Shown: positions 17,599-26,465, counted from the stretch's first letter. The stretch is 64,000 bases of DNA from Prosthecobacter dejongeii (GCF_014203045.1 NZ_JACHIF010000005.1:310001-374000), one strand, 5' to 3'. A program made the numbers and translations. The notes: a model not told the origin generated them from the letters alone.

Positions 17599-20337
17599 GT
17601 GGCCAAGTTCAGCAGTGCCACCAGTGTGGTGGAGTACCTCTATGATAGCTTTGGCCGTGCCTCGGGCCAGCAGGGCGCTGGCGCTTACCCAGTGACCTAC
17701 GGATTCAATGAATATGGGGATCAAAATAGTCTCTCAACCTACAGAATACCGGGCCAGCCGGATGTGACCACCTGGGCGTTTGATCCATCCAGCGGGCTCT
17801 TGCATTACAAACAGGACGCCGCAGGCCAGCGCACCACCTATGCCTACCACACCGCTTCGGCCCAGGCGGCCACGCGCACCTGGGCGCGGCAGGTCGGGGG
17901 GCAGGCCCTAGTGAAGACACTCGTTTATGACGTCACGGGACGTGTTTCAGGCCAGACTTACAGCGATGACACCCCGCCGGTGAGTTACAGTTTCCGGCGA
18001 GATGGCAGCCTCAGCCAGTGGGTGGATGCGGCGGGCAGCCACACCTATGCAGACCACTCGCCCGAGGGCATCCCTCAGCTAGAAACCATCAGTGGCGATG
18101 TGGATGACGCTCTGGCTGGCCTGGAGATCCGCATGCCGGTGGATGGCTTGGGACGGCGGGTCGGTTACCAAAGTCAGCTCTTGCCCGAGCGCGGGCTGGT
18201 GAATGAACAGGCCGTGGTGCTGCCAGCCGCACGCTGGAGTTACGGCTCGCGGGGGGAACTGGCGCGTGTCAGCTCAGGCAGCCGCAGCATCACCTTTGAA
18301 CAGGCGGCAGATGCCACCTCCGCCACCCGCACGCTGACGCGGCAGGACACGGTGGCTTCCAGCTTGTCATTGACCACGGTGGAGGTATCCTCGCTGGCCC
18401 AGGGCATGCGCACCATCACCCACAGTCGCAGTGGTTACACCCAATCCCGCACGGTGGGGACCACAGGCACCCCATCCACCGGAGTGGACATCCGAGCGGT
18501 GGACCCAGACTTCGGGATTGGTAATTATTCCGGCCACGGAGGTTGGCGTTACACCTATGACAGCAAGGGCCAGGTGCTGCGGGATCGAAAACTGTTCACC
18601 TTGAATGGCACGAATTTCAGTGAGCTTAGTTATCGAGACATTTCGCGTAACCTCGTTGGTGATAGTGGCGGTTTTTATGAAGACAATTCTCTCAATCAAA
18701 GAACCATGAACTACCGCGACTTTACGTGGGTGGATGGCTTGGCGTTAGATCCTAGCAGCGTTATGGTTAATGACGTTATGCCCGCCGTCGAAGGAAAGTG
18801 GTTTGGGGAGGTTATCCAAGGTACCATGCAGCCACAGTGGAAGCATGTGGAGGTGACTGTTCCAGACAACGTCAGCTCTGGCCTTGTGCTGAGTCAGACT
18901 GGCAAACTCTACATTCCGCCACAGCATGATGCCCTCAGCCATGATGCCGACGGCAATCTCACCGATGATGCTCGCTGGAAATACCATTGGGATGCGGAGA
19001 ATCGGCTTAAACAACTAACCACGCAGGCCGCCGCCGTGACGGCAGGTGTGCCAGAGCTACGCTTGAGCTTCAGCTACGACGCGCAGAGCCGACGCGTGCG
19101 TAAGAAGGTGGAGGAAAAGGTCAGCAGCGTGTGGGAACTGCGCAGTGATGTGCGGTTTATCTACGATGGCTGGAACCTGATGGCGGAAGTGGAATACCAC
19201 GGCGGGGCGAAAGACGCGCCGAAGGTGAGCAGCAGCCCCGGAACAAGAGCCTACGTGAAACGCAGCTACGTGTGGGGCCCGGACGTGAGCGGGAGCTGGG
19301 ATGGAGCCGGCGGTGTGGGAGGCCTGCTAGCGCTGACACGCCATGAACGCGGCACGCAGAGTGCCGAAAGCTACTGGGTCAACATGGACCTCAACGGCAA
19401 CGTAATCGGCCTAGTGAGCAGTACACAGGCTGATCGCTACGCCGTGTATGACTACGATGGTTATGGCCTTTGCATCCGAGCAAACGAACCGGAAGAAGGT
19501 CTGAATGCTGTGAGGTTCAGTAGCAAGTATACGGATGTAGAAACCGGACTAGTCTACTACGGCTACCGCTACTACTCGCCAGTAATGACCCAATGGATCA
19601 GCCGAGATCCGATTGGGGAGAAAGGCGGGGTCAATCTTTATGGGATGGTTGGCAATGATGTGGTTACTCGGGTGGATTATTTGGGAAAAAAAAGCGTTAA
19701 GGTTGCTTTTGTTTTTGATGATAGGGCAAGTCAAAGTTTTAATAACACGATGTTTCCGGGTAACACAATGCCTGAATGGGAAGCAAGAGCTCGTTCTGCA
19801 ATGGCCGATTTGAAAGAAGTGCTTGATAGATGCAACGATTTAGGAGTCAAAATAGATTGTAGCCAAGTATACGGCGAATGGAGCCCTCTCGATTCTGCTG
19901 ACCCGTTAGGGAACGATCAATTGTTTGGTAAAAACCCGCTTAGCGGATCAGATTTACCTGGTGGCTTTGATAGCTTAGGAAACCCAGGTAAACTAAAAAC
20001 CCCGCCCCCAGCTGGGATCTATGACGCGTTAAAGGAGCTGAATAAAAAGATAAAGTGGCCTGATAGTCACTTTCATGTAATTCTGACGGGTAGATGGACA
20101 AGTGGTTTATTCAAGGTTAATGGGATGGCTGGTAGGACGGACAACCTTATTCTTTTGAATATGTCGGCTTCAAAGTGGACCCTGCCACACGAGATGGGAC
20201 ATGTTATAAAATGGATTGATGCCGCGAGCCAAAAAACTCATAGTAATGAAAAAAGCAATTTAATGTATACAGATGGATCTAGTGGCCAGCCGGATTGTCA
20301 ATGGTGTCATAAGTTAAAGGATTATATTAATAAATAA
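17599..20337 (+). CDS. 5'-truncated Rhs protein with C-terminal HExxH metallopeptidase tip
   Basis: 912 residues from GTG 17599. The Rhs reading frame already runs from 17521 (TRTTSYTYHPANHDHAGKL-like), directly after a TAG at 17518, so the true N-terminus (signal, plug and early repeats) is missing. YD/RHS repeats span about 10-550. The RHS-associated core follows (YTDVETGLVYYGYRYYSPVMTQW, then SRDPIGEKGGVNLYGM), ending near residue 696. Downstream the sequence turns AT-rich and becomes a unique tip of about 216 residues with LPHEMGHVIKW (His864, Glu865, His868), a zinc metallopeptidase signature. This is polymorphic-toxin architecture: conserved cage plus variable toxin. Expression of the truncated form is uncertain, so it may be an orphan tip kept for recombination. 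The next gene starts 1 nt after its stop. Confidence 0.8.
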   Translation: MAKFSSATSVVEYLYDSFGRASGQQGAGAYPVTYGFNEYGDQNSLSTYRIPGQPDVTTWAFDPSSGLLHYKQDAAGQRTTYAYHTASAQAATRTWARQVGGQALVKTLVYDVTGRVSGQTYSDDTPPVSYSFRRDGSLSQWVDAAGSHTYADHSPEGIPQLETISGDVDDALAGLEIRMPVDGLGRRVGYQSQLLPERGLVNEQAVVLPAARWSYGSRGELARVSSGSRSITFEQAADATSATRTLTRQDTVASSLSLTTVEVSSLAQGMRTITHSRSGYTQSRTVGTTGTPSTGVDIRAVDPDFGIGNYSGHGGWRYTYDSKGQVLRDRKLFTLNGTNFSELSYRDISRNLVGDSGGFYEDNSLNQRTMNYRDFTWVDGLALDPSSVMVNDVMPAVEGKWFGEVIQGTMQPQWKHVEVTVPDNVSSGLVLSQTGKLYIPPQHDALSHDADGNLTDDARWKYHWDAENRLKQLTTQAAAVTAGVPELRLSFSYDAQSRRVRKKVEEKVSSVWELRSDVRFIYDGWNLMAEVEYHGGAKDAPKVSSSPGTRAYVKRSYVWGPDVSGSWDGAGGVGGLLALTRHERGTQSAESYWVNMDLNGNVIGLVSSTQADRYAVYDYDGYGLCIRANEPEEGLNAVRFSSKYTDVETGLVYYGYRYYSPVMTQWISRDPIGEKGGVNLYGMVGNDVVTRVDYLGKKSVKVAFVFDDRASQSFNNTMFPGNTMPEWEARARSAMADLKEVLDRCNDLGVKIDCSQVYGEWSPLDSADPLGNDQLFGKNPLSGSDLPGGFDSLGNPGKLKTPPPAGIYDALKELNKKIKWPDSHFHVILTGRWTSGLFKVNGMAGRTDNLILLNMSASKWTLPHEMGHVIKWIDAASQKTHSNEKSNLMYTDGSSGQPDCQWCHKLKDYINK

Positions 20338-20338
20338 T

Positions 20339-21103
20339 ATGAAACAAAATTATTATTTGAAAGCTTTTGCTTGTATTGCCATTTTTATTGTTCCTGTTAT
20401 GCTTCATGCTGACAGTTGGTTGGGAATTGCCAACTCAAGCCCTGATTATTTGAGGTTTGCATCAATGACGCTAACTATTGGAGCTGATCGCCGTGATGTT
20501 TTACTGCGCTCATTGCCTGCAAATTCAGCCCGAATATGGATCCGTATTACAGGTGATAAGCACATCTACATTGATCAAATTATGGGGCTAGGACCTCTTG
20601 GTTTCGCAAGGTTTTCATCAAAGGATGATTCGGCGGAATTTTTACCACCTGGAGTTTATCAACTGGATATAAATAAAAACGATCAATTGTTGGTCTCTCC
20701 TGGTTCGCTTGATGATGCTTCACAAGTTATTCCTCTTTGGGATATTACTGTCCTAGCATTGTGTGATAGGTTGAAATTAATTAATAATCCTAATATTGAA
20801 AGGGAGAATAAAATGCTTGATCAGCTCATTAGATCATATAACCCGGTAGCAATACCTGGTAAATACAATTCAAGTCCTGCTTTAATGTCGCTTTTTTCTA
20901 TTGGATATGCGCATGGATGGTTCTCGCGCGCAATACCAGAAGTAGAATTTGATAAAGTGGATTATTTACTTATTGAGCCGAATGTATCTTTGATAACTAA
21001 TAAAAACGAGTTATTACCGTTTCACGACACACGGGAGATATTTAAAGAGGCCTTTAAAGCTGGTTGGGATAATTCAAAAGACGTAATGCTAGATAAACAA
21101 TAA
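20339..21103 (+). CDS. Secreted protein, candidate immunity to the Rhs metallopeptidase tip
   Basis: 254 residues, no family recognised. Signal peptide of about 24 residues (MKQNYYLKAFACIAIFIVPVMLHA), so it is exported to the periplasm or beyond. The gene is AT-rich like the Rhs tip and unlike the core genes around it, and begins 1 nt after the Rhs stop, as toxin/immunity pairs do. A periplasmic location would fit protection against a peptidase delivered to the periplasm. It contains a GYAHGWFSRAIPEV segment and an ASP/Asn-rich C-terminus, with no catalytic motif visible. Role is inferred from position only; it could instead be a second secreted factor. Confidence 0.65.
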   Translation: MKQNYYLKAFACIAIFIVPVMLHADSWLGIANSSPDYLRFASMTLTIGADRRDVLLRSLPANSARIWIRITGDKHIYIDQIMGLGPLGFARFSSKDDSAEFLPPGVYQLDINKNDQLLVSPGSLDDASQVIPLWDITVLALCDRLKLINNPNIERENKMLDQLIRSYNPVAIPGKYNSSPALMSLFSIGYAHGWFSRAIPEVEFDKVDYLLIEPNVSLITNKNELLPFHDTREIFKEAFKAGWDNSKDVMLDKQ

Positions 21104-21219
21104 ACCTAACCTAGAAATTGTTGTTAAATTTTAGGAAATAGGGAAGAAAGCATGAGTGTTGAAAAAGCGATCCAGTGCATGCCTGCTAGCGTGGATGCCA
21201 GATGCTTGTAGTCGCGATG

Positions 21220-21249
21220 AAAAAAGATGCCATGAAAAAAGATGCCAGG
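21220..21249. repeat. Two RAYT-type motif copies downstream of the immunity candidate
   Basis: AAAAAAGATGCCA at 21220-21232 and AAAAAAGATGCCAGG at 21235-21249, opposite in orientation to the copies at 17478 and 17498 and the same as the arm at 21792. The 250 bases between 21104 and 21354 hold nothing else recognisable except a small hairpin CCGTTT/AAACGG near 21293-21314. Confidence 0.6.
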
Positions 21250-21354
21250 CAAGAATGGCACTCAGTTAAGGCGGGGTCTCGTTGATTTTGAGCCGTTTGA
21301 AACGTGTGAAACGGTTGGGTGGCGAGTACAACTCAGCCTAGGTTTCCGGGTTGC

Positions 21355-21791
21355 ATGAGCATGGCTCTCAAAACTTGCTTTCTGCCCCATTTTCCCCGCT
21401 GTCTCCAAGGGCGTGCCAAGCGCTCCGAAGTCTCCCGCCTTGCCACTGGTCTCCAGGATCTGCGGAAGTTCGCACTGCCGGATCTCGCTTCGCTGCTGAC
21501 TGTGTTTTTGCCGGATACCTTCTTTGCCAAGGCTCCAGGTGCGAAGGCTGGGCGGGTGCGCCTGCTGCCGCCGATCACCGTCTTCTGGGCCTTCCTTTAC
21601 CAGGTGCTCAATCCGGACATGGCCTGCCAGGAAGTCGTCTCCAAACTGCGCTGCTGGCGGCTGTCCCAACGCCAAGGCCACGCGGCAAGCTTCACCCAAC
21701 CTTCGTTGGGCACCTCTGGCTACTGTCAGTCGCGCAAAGCCCTGAGCCTCCATTTGGTGATCCGCGCTTTTGAGACCCTTCGCAGCCACTT
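21355..21791 (+). pseudogene. Truncated IS4-family transposase remnant
   Basis: From an ATG at 21355 the frame encodes the N-terminal part of an IS4-like transposase: a segment LLPPITVFWAFLYQVLNPDMACQ-like, a K/R-rich helix, and the SLGTSGYCQSRKALSLHLV region corresponding to the 'AYCKAR' motif of the family. Homology stops near residue 146, at the point where the RAYT-associated hairpin begins (21792). The DDE catalytic core is absent, so the protein cannot be active. The remainder of the insertion sequence was probably replaced by the RAYT unit. Confidence 0.7.
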
Positions 21792-21833
21792 AAAAAGATG
21801 CCAGGCAATCAGTGCTTGCCTTGACGTCTTTTT
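21792..21833. repeat. REP-like imperfect hairpin upstream of the RAYT gene
   Basis: AAAAAGATGCCAGGCA (21792-21807) pairs imperfectly with TGCCTTGACGTCTTTTT (21817-21833), leaving a 9-nt loop. It lies 18 nt before the RAYT start. RAYT enzymes recognise and cleave REP hairpins, so this is the probable cognate element; further copies of the left arm lie at 17478, 17498, 21220 and 21235. Confidence 0.6.
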
Positions 21834-21851
21834 GAGCTCAATTCCATCCCC

Positions 21852-22991
21852 ATGAAAACCACCCGAAGGCTTGATTCTCAGGGCCATGCGATGGAGCAGC
21901 AGCTTGTTGGGATTAATGCCAAGATTGCTCCTTATCCTGCGGCGCGTTCTTGGTCGGGCGGGCGCAGGCGGGTGGTGGGAAAGGGACCCTTGGAAAGTTA
22001 CTGTTACCACGTCATGTCGCGCACCTGTGGTGGTGAGGTCTTCTTTGATGAAATTGAAAAGGAAGCGCTGAAACGGCTCATGTGGCGGCTGGCGGACTTT
22101 TCAGGCGTGAAGCTGGTGACTTACTGCATCATGGGCAATCACTTCCATGTGTTGGTGGAGGTGCCTCGCAGGGAGGTGTGGTTGCAACGATTCGCAGGGC
22201 CCACGGGTGAAGAAAAACTCTTTGAACATCTGCGCCTGCTTTATAGTAAGACCTACTTGGCCTTCCTGCGTGAGGAGTTCGCGGAACTGCGTCGCCTGGG
22301 ACTGGAAGCCCGGGTGCAAGAGAAACTGGAAGCTCTCTACAAACGTTTTTGCGACCTGTCCCTTTACGTCAAGGAGGTCAAAGAACGCTTCAGCCGTTGG
22401 TTCAACAAACGCCGGGGCCGACGCGGCACGTTGTGGATGGATCGTTTCAAAAGCGTGATGGTGGAAAGTGGGGGCGAAGCGCTGCGGACGATGGCGGCTT
22501 ACATTGATCTGAACCCGGTGCGGGCGGGATTGGTGGAAGATCTCAAAGACTATCGCTGGTGTGGGTATGGCGAGGCCGTGGGTGGTAGCCGGAGAGCCCA
22601 GCGTGGGCTGTGCAAAGTGGTGGCTAAACCTGTGGATGGATGGGTGAAACACGAGGCGGCAAAGGCCTACCGCTGCCTGCTGTATGCCAGTGGCAGGGAA
22701 GTGAGAGATGCGCAAAACACAAACGTGGTTAGGCCAGGAGTGACTGCAGAGGAGGCCCGGAAAGTATTGGCCGAGAAGGGGAAACTAAGTCCCGCAGAAC
22801 TGGTGCGGCTGCGACGAGTGCGCTACTTTACCGATGGGCTGGTGCTAGGAAGCCAGGCGTTTGTGGAGAGCGTGTTTGAAGAGAACCGAGAGTGGTTCGG
22901 CCCAAAACGCAAGGATGGAGCGCGAAAGCTGAGCGAGTGCGCGGGGAATCTGTTTTCTCTTCGCCGATTGCGAGTGCGTGCGGTGGGGTGA
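21852..22991 (+). CDS. REP-associated tyrosine transposase (RAYT, Y1_Tnp family)
   Basis: 379 residues. A single-strand DNA transposase of the IS200/IS605-related Y1 superfamily. Visible: HVMSRTCGGEVFFDEIEKEALKRLM-like start of the catalytic domain, HUH motif in MGNHFHVLVEVP, basic segment FNKRRGRRGTLW, and the catalytic-tyrosine helix region AAYIDLNPVRAGLVEDLKDYRWCGYGE. The C-terminal 120 residues are a basic helical extension seen in longer RAYTs. The complete domain set suggests it may still be active. It has no linked second IS gene, as expected of a domesticated REP transposase. Confidence 0.9.
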   Translation: MKTTRRLDSQGHAMEQQLVGINAKIAPYPAARSWSGGRRRVVGKGPLESYCYHVMSRTCGGEVFFDEIEKEALKRLMWRLADFSGVKLVTYCIMGNHFHVLVEVPRREVWLQRFAGPTGEEKLFEHLRLLYSKTYLAFLREEFAELRRLGLEARVQEKLEALYKRFCDLSLYVKEVKERFSRWFNKRRGRRGTLWMDRFKSVMVESGGEALRTMAAYIDLNPVRAGLVEDLKDYRWCGYGEAVGGSRRAQRGLCKVVAKPVDGWVKHEAAKAYRCLLYASGREVRDAQNTNVVRPGVTAEEARKVLAEKGKLSPAELVRLRRVRYFTDGLVLGSQAFVESVFEENREWFGPKRKDGARKLSECAGNLFSLRRLRVRAVG

Positions 22992-23223
22992 TGCTGGATT
23001 TAAATCTAATGGATCCGGGATTCCTCTGTCTGCACGAATGCCTTTCCGAAGGCGTCGCACTGTAGTTGCACTCGACTCATTGCATGTGCCCAGAAGCGTT
23101 TTGTTGGACAACTGACCATCTCCAGATATGAGTCTAAATGCCTTGGGTAAAGATTCGTCCTTTCCTTCTTCGAATCTTGATTTCCTCAGCCCCCTCAACG
23201 CCGCCAATCGTTGAAAATCAGAC

Positions 23224-23295
23224 GTCTCCGTAGTTCAATGGATAGAACGAGGGTTTCCTAAACTCTAAATACAGGTTCGATTCCTGTCGGGGATA
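23224..23295 (+). tRNA. tRNA-Arg (anticodon CCU)
   Basis: 72 nt, no encoded CCA. Acceptor stem GTCTCCG / CGGGGAT with two G-U pairs, D-arm GTTC/GAAC, anticodon stem AGGGT/ACTCT with loop TTCCTAA (anticodon CCT in DNA), variable loop AAAT, and T-arm ACAGG-TTCGATT-CCTGT. The 3' half is duplicated 5.5 kb downstream (28802-28829), so it serves as an integration site. The complete copy here combines the chromosomal 5' part with the 3' part brought by the element. Confidence 0.88.
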
Positions 23296-23296
23296 C
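23269..23296 (+). repeat. attL, 28-bp direct repeat inside tRNA-Arg
   Basis: Identical over 28 positions to 28802-28829. It covers the T-arm and 3' acceptor strand (starts ATACAGGTTCG, ends GGGGATAC). Confidence 0.9.
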
Positions 23297-23336
23297 TGGG
23301 TTGATAGTGAATGAGTTACGTTTCGGAAAGGGGGCT

Positions 23337-23357
23337 AGTGGCAACGCAAGTGACAAC
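23337..23357 (+). promoter_or_regulatory. Arm-type integrase binding site candidate, left end
   Basis: AGTGGCAAC-N3-AGTGACAAC, 41 nt inside attL. It matches 28708-28728 at 18 of 21 positions in the same orientation. Each copy is itself a near-direct repeat of TGGCAAC/TGACAAC with 12-nt period. The rest of 23297-23579 shows no gene. Confidence 0.5.
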
Positions 23358-23579
23358 ATGGAAAAACAAGTCCATGAAGACTGAACAAGTCAGCCAAGTC
23401 ACATTCCCCTCATAAGTCTATGAAATGGAGGTCGTAAAATTTGAGCCCTATGCGAAACGAAACGGCAAATTACTTGCAGTATCTTGAAAAATACTGAGGT
23501 CCTTTGCGCTCCCGCACCCCACGGCCCCAGGAAGGACCCAAAAACCCTAAAGGGGACAAATTTTGATCATTCTCTTAAT

Positions 23580-24662
23580 TCAATTAGGTTTTCCCTCTAG
23601 TCCTCTCTGCCCGTATGCTTTTTCAAGCCTTGCATCTGCTGTTTTAAACCGAAACTTTTTAAGTGTTTCCACTTTCCCCAAATTATATCCACGGCCTTTT
23701 GGTTCGGTATAGGTTTCACCGGGCAAAATGCCTTTAGCATCCTCAGATACGTAAATGTAATATGGGCTTAAAACGCTCAGGAAATCCATAATTTGTCCAT
23801 CTTCGTCCTTTGATCTGATCGTTGCTTTCACCGCGTGGATTGGCTTCTCACCTATGTTCTTCCAGTCCAGGTAAACCATGATGAATTCCTCGCCATCATC
23901 ACGCGTCCATGTGGATGCCCTCGCCTTCACCAATTTAATTTTTACACCCGCCACGCCATCCTCAAAGATTGTTAAACCTGAGTCTTCATCCTGAATTTCG
24001 ACTACTGCCACGGTGTCACCATTCAATGAAACATGTGAGCGAGCTTCGTATTCTTTGCGGTGTCCGAATTCGTTCTCCGCAGTGAATTTAACAATGGATT
24101 GATTAAAGTCTCCCAGGTCCATGAATGAAGTTTGTTTCTCAAACTGGAACGAATCAGGTGTTGGAATGTGCTTTTTGATACTTTCCGAAAGTTTGGCCTT
24201 CAAAAGCTCTTCACCATCTTGCTTTTTCAGAGCCTCTTTAATTGGCTCTGCCCTGACTATTTCTTCAATTCCCGTGGACGGGTAAAGCTTGTTCAGGCGC
24301 TCGGCCTCCTCGGCTGGCATGGCCTCCGGTCCATTGTCTTTCGAGTCGGGGGCAAGTCCCTGATTATCTTTTGACCCACTGAGCATGATGAAAAGGAAAA
24401 CAATGCCAATCAGCCCGGCGCAACCGCATCCCTTCTGAAACTCTGCTTTCTTTTTTGGAGTGGGATGCGCAGGAGGTGGAGGCTCTGCTCCATCCAATAT
24501 CGGCTGCATAACGTCCAGATTTTTCCATCCCTTCCATCCCTCCAAGCGATATGGAGTTCTTATGGTGACTTCCCCACGGCACCACATAGAGCGTAGCTGG
24601 CTGAGTGTGAGAGGGCCAAGTTCGGTCGTGTCCTTACGGATATAATAGAGGTGTTCAGACAT
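23580..24662 (-). CDS. GYF_2 (DUF4339) domain membrane protein, element cargo
   Basis: 360 residues. Residues about 5-55 form a GYF_2/DUF4339 domain (YYIRKDTTELGPLTLSQLRSMW ... GWKGWKNLD), a small fold thought to bind proline-rich or peptide partners. One transmembrane segment follows at about 80-97 (GLIGIVFLFIMLSG), placing the C-terminal 260 residues outside. That part has a helical stretch and a beta-rich domain (VYLDWKNIGEKPIHAVKATIRSKDEDG) like FxLYD/DUF4352-type extracellular beta sandwiches. It occupies the position where satellites carry accessory genes, at the end away from the integrase, divergent from an XRE regulator. Its function is unknown; a role in cell-surface or phage interference is only inference. 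Confidence 0.72.
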   Translation of the reverse strand: MSEHLYYIRKDTTELGPLTLSQLRSMWCRGEVTIRTPYRLEGWKGWKNLDVMQPILDGAEPPPPAHPTPKKKAEFQKGCGCAGLIGIVFLFIMLSGSKDNQGLAPDSKDNGPEAMPAEEAERLNKLYPSTGIEEIVRAEPIKEALKKQDGEELLKAKLSESIKKHIPTPDSFQFEKQTSFMDLGDFNQSIVKFTAENEFGHRKEYEARSHVSLNGDTVAVVEIQDEDSGLTIFEDGVAGVKIKLVKARASTWTRDDGEEFIMVYLDWKNIGEKPIHAVKATIRSKDEDGQIMDFLSVLSPYYIYVSEDAKGILPGETYTEPKGRGYNLGKVETLKKFRFKTADARLEKAYGQRGLEGKPN

Positions 24663-24957
24663 GCAGCTCCTGGCATTATCATGCCAAGGTGTTTTCCGTC
24701 AAGCGTGGTTTGGATTGCGGGTGCCACGCCCCTCTCAGCTAGACTCCCGTGAACGAAAACTTGTGCTTCTCTTGAAGCGGGAGCGAATGCGTAAAGGGAT
24801 CTCCGCAAACAAATTGGCAGCCCAAGTCGGACTTGCCCGCACAACCATCACTCACCTAGAAAGCGATGATGCTTGCCCCACTTACTGGGTTCTCCTCAAG
24901 ATTGCAGATGGTCTTGGCGTGGATTTTCCTGCCCTGGTCGCTGAATCGTTTGAGTGA
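24661..24957 (+). CDS. XRE-family helix-turn-helix regulator
   Basis: 98 residues. A Cro/CI-type HTH spans about residues 33-93: LLLKRERMRKGISANKLAAQVGLARTTITHLESDD ... LLKIADGLGVDF. The start overlaps the start of the divergent membrane-protein gene by 2 nt, so the two share one promoter region and the regulator probably controls its neighbour or itself. The first 30 residues do not match the family, and an internal start near residue 30 is possible. Confidence 0.82.
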   Translation: MQLLALSCQGVFRQAWFGLRVPRPSQLDSRERKLVLLLKRERMRKGISANKLAAQVGLARTTITHLESDDACPTYWVLLKIADGLGVDFPALVAESFE

Positions 24958-25064
24958 GCTTGGTGCCTTCCAGGTGGAGAGGTGGGGCAATATCTCGAAA
25001 TATCCCTGAACAAACCCAAGAGGATGAAAAACAACAACCAAAAAACAAGCTACACCACTCCACC

Positions 25065-26465
25065 CTAAAACGCGCTTTGCTGCAAGAGTTCCCAGCGTTC
25101 AGTGCCATGCAATTTCCCGGCTTTGCGGACGCGTTCAGGATGCGATGAAGCCAAACGGCCAAGGTATGTGCCACAGGCCGGGGTCCAATCCATAAGGAGA
25201 CGACGGGCAGCATGACAATCAACCGCATTTGGTGAGGTAAGAATACGTTTGAGTTCGTTAGCCGTGAGCTTGCAAGGAAGAGTGATGGAACCAGCCTCCA
25301 CTTCGGTCATAATGTGGCCCCAAAGCTGAATTTCAGGCGCGAGAGTTTGCAAGCCTTCGACAAGTAATGGGTGGTGGAAGTGCTTCACCCCGCAACGTTC
25401 TTCCTCCAGGTGTGCGGGGATCTCCCAGCTTTTCAACCAATGAAGGAATGCGGGGATTTCTGCCTCCAGGGTTTTCCAAAACAAAGTTTTTTCCTGCAAA
25501 GTATGTGCAGGCATCGGCAAAGTGAAACGGTGGCAGTGCAAGAGCGTGATTTTATCCATCACATCTTCATTCAGTGGAGGCAAGACAAGCAGATTTTCCG
25601 GTTCATCATTCAGGGCAAAAACAAGCCTCCAAATAGGGCGGCAATCGAAGGCGTTTTTATGCTTTCCTTCTATGCGCACCTCCCCGGCGAAAAGGGAGGA
25701 TTTGATATTGGCAGACAGAGCCGCACGGGCGCGAGGATCTGAACTGCCCGCCTTGTCATCCACCACAAGCAATTCAGCGCCCGCACAACTCAGATTGAAT
25801 GAGGTCCGTCCCGACAGCCATTCATAAGCGCCCGAAGTTCTACCGCCAAGGACACCCCTCAAAACATCAATCAAAAGCGATTTTCCGCAGCCTCTAGGAC
25901 CAGCAAGGGCAAGAGCTTGTCCAGGCCGATATTTGCCAGTCTCCAAACATTCAAAAGCCAGTTTCAACCAACCATAAAAAGTGTGTAACTGGGTCAAATC
26001 TTCATGCCCTAGCAACCCTGTAAATACGGCGTTCAGGTTTACCCATTGGCCGGGGGCGGGGATCAATATTTTAGGAGATTCAGTGATCAGTACGCGTTTG
26101 CCTCCAGGCAGCTCATGAAGTCCTCTGGTGTGGCCTGCAAGGGGTCCGGCGTAGCTCACGAATTGAGCGGTTTGAATGCGGTTTAAAGCGTGATCGTCGG
26201 GTCTTAATCCGGTAAGGTCTTTCTCTCCGTAGCATCCAGCGCTTTTCAAGTGACGGCGAACGCTAGCTAAATCAGGCAAAGGAATGTAGAGGGGGCCTGT
26301 ATCCATGTAATACCCATGGCCGTCATAGAAAAAGCAGGTGGCGGGGTCGGTTCTGGATTCGGGCGTGGGCTTTGGATTTTTGGCCTTTGGTTTCGTCGTG
26401 TTTGCCCTCTTGGCTACGGTAGCGCCACCGCCCCAAAATTCAGCCTCGTTAAAAGCTGCTTTCAC
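25065..26465 (-). CDS. Primase-helicase type P-loop ATPase (DUF5906/D5-like)
   Basis: 466 residues. Likely the replicative helicase of the element. Walker A is GPRGCGKSLLIDVL, Walker B ELLVVDDK, and a sensor-like stretch is VFALNDEPENLLVLPPL, the layout of superfamily 3 helicases related to phage D5/P4-alpha proteins. The N-terminal part (FFYDGHGYYMDTG, residues about 45-57) may relate to primase-linked domains. Start GTG 26465 is supported by a strong Shine-Dalgarno AAGGAGGT 5 nt upstream (26471-26478 on the complementary strand), and it overlaps the preceding stop. No separate primase gene is seen. Confidence 0.8.
   Translation of the reverse strand: MKAAFNEAEFWGGGATVAKRANTTKPKAKNPKPTPESRTDPATCFFYDGHGYYMDTGPLYIPLPDLASVRRHLKSAGCYGEKDLTGLRPDDHALNRIQTAQFVSYAGPLAGHTRGLHELPGGKRVLITESPKILIPAPGQWVNLNAVFTGLLGHEDLTQLHTFYGWLKLAFECLETGKYRPGQALALAGPRGCGKSLLIDVLRGVLGGRTSGAYEWLSGRTSFNLSCAGAELLVVDDKAGSSDPRARAALSANIKSSLFAGEVRIEGKHKNAFDCRPIWRLVFALNDEPENLLVLPPLNEDVMDKITLLHCHRFTLPMPAHTLQEKTLFWKTLEAEIPAFLHWLKSWEIPAHLEEERCGVKHFHHPLLVEGLQTLAPEIQLWGHIMTEVEAGSITLPCKLTANELKRILTSPNAVDCHAARRLLMDWTPACGTYLGRLASSHPERVRKAGKLHGTERWELLQQSAF

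Noticed and set aside
17447-17695. 82-residue plus-strand frame crossing the Rhs truncation
   Set aside because: Different frame from the Rhs sequence it overlaps; the Rhs frame carries the recognisable repeats.
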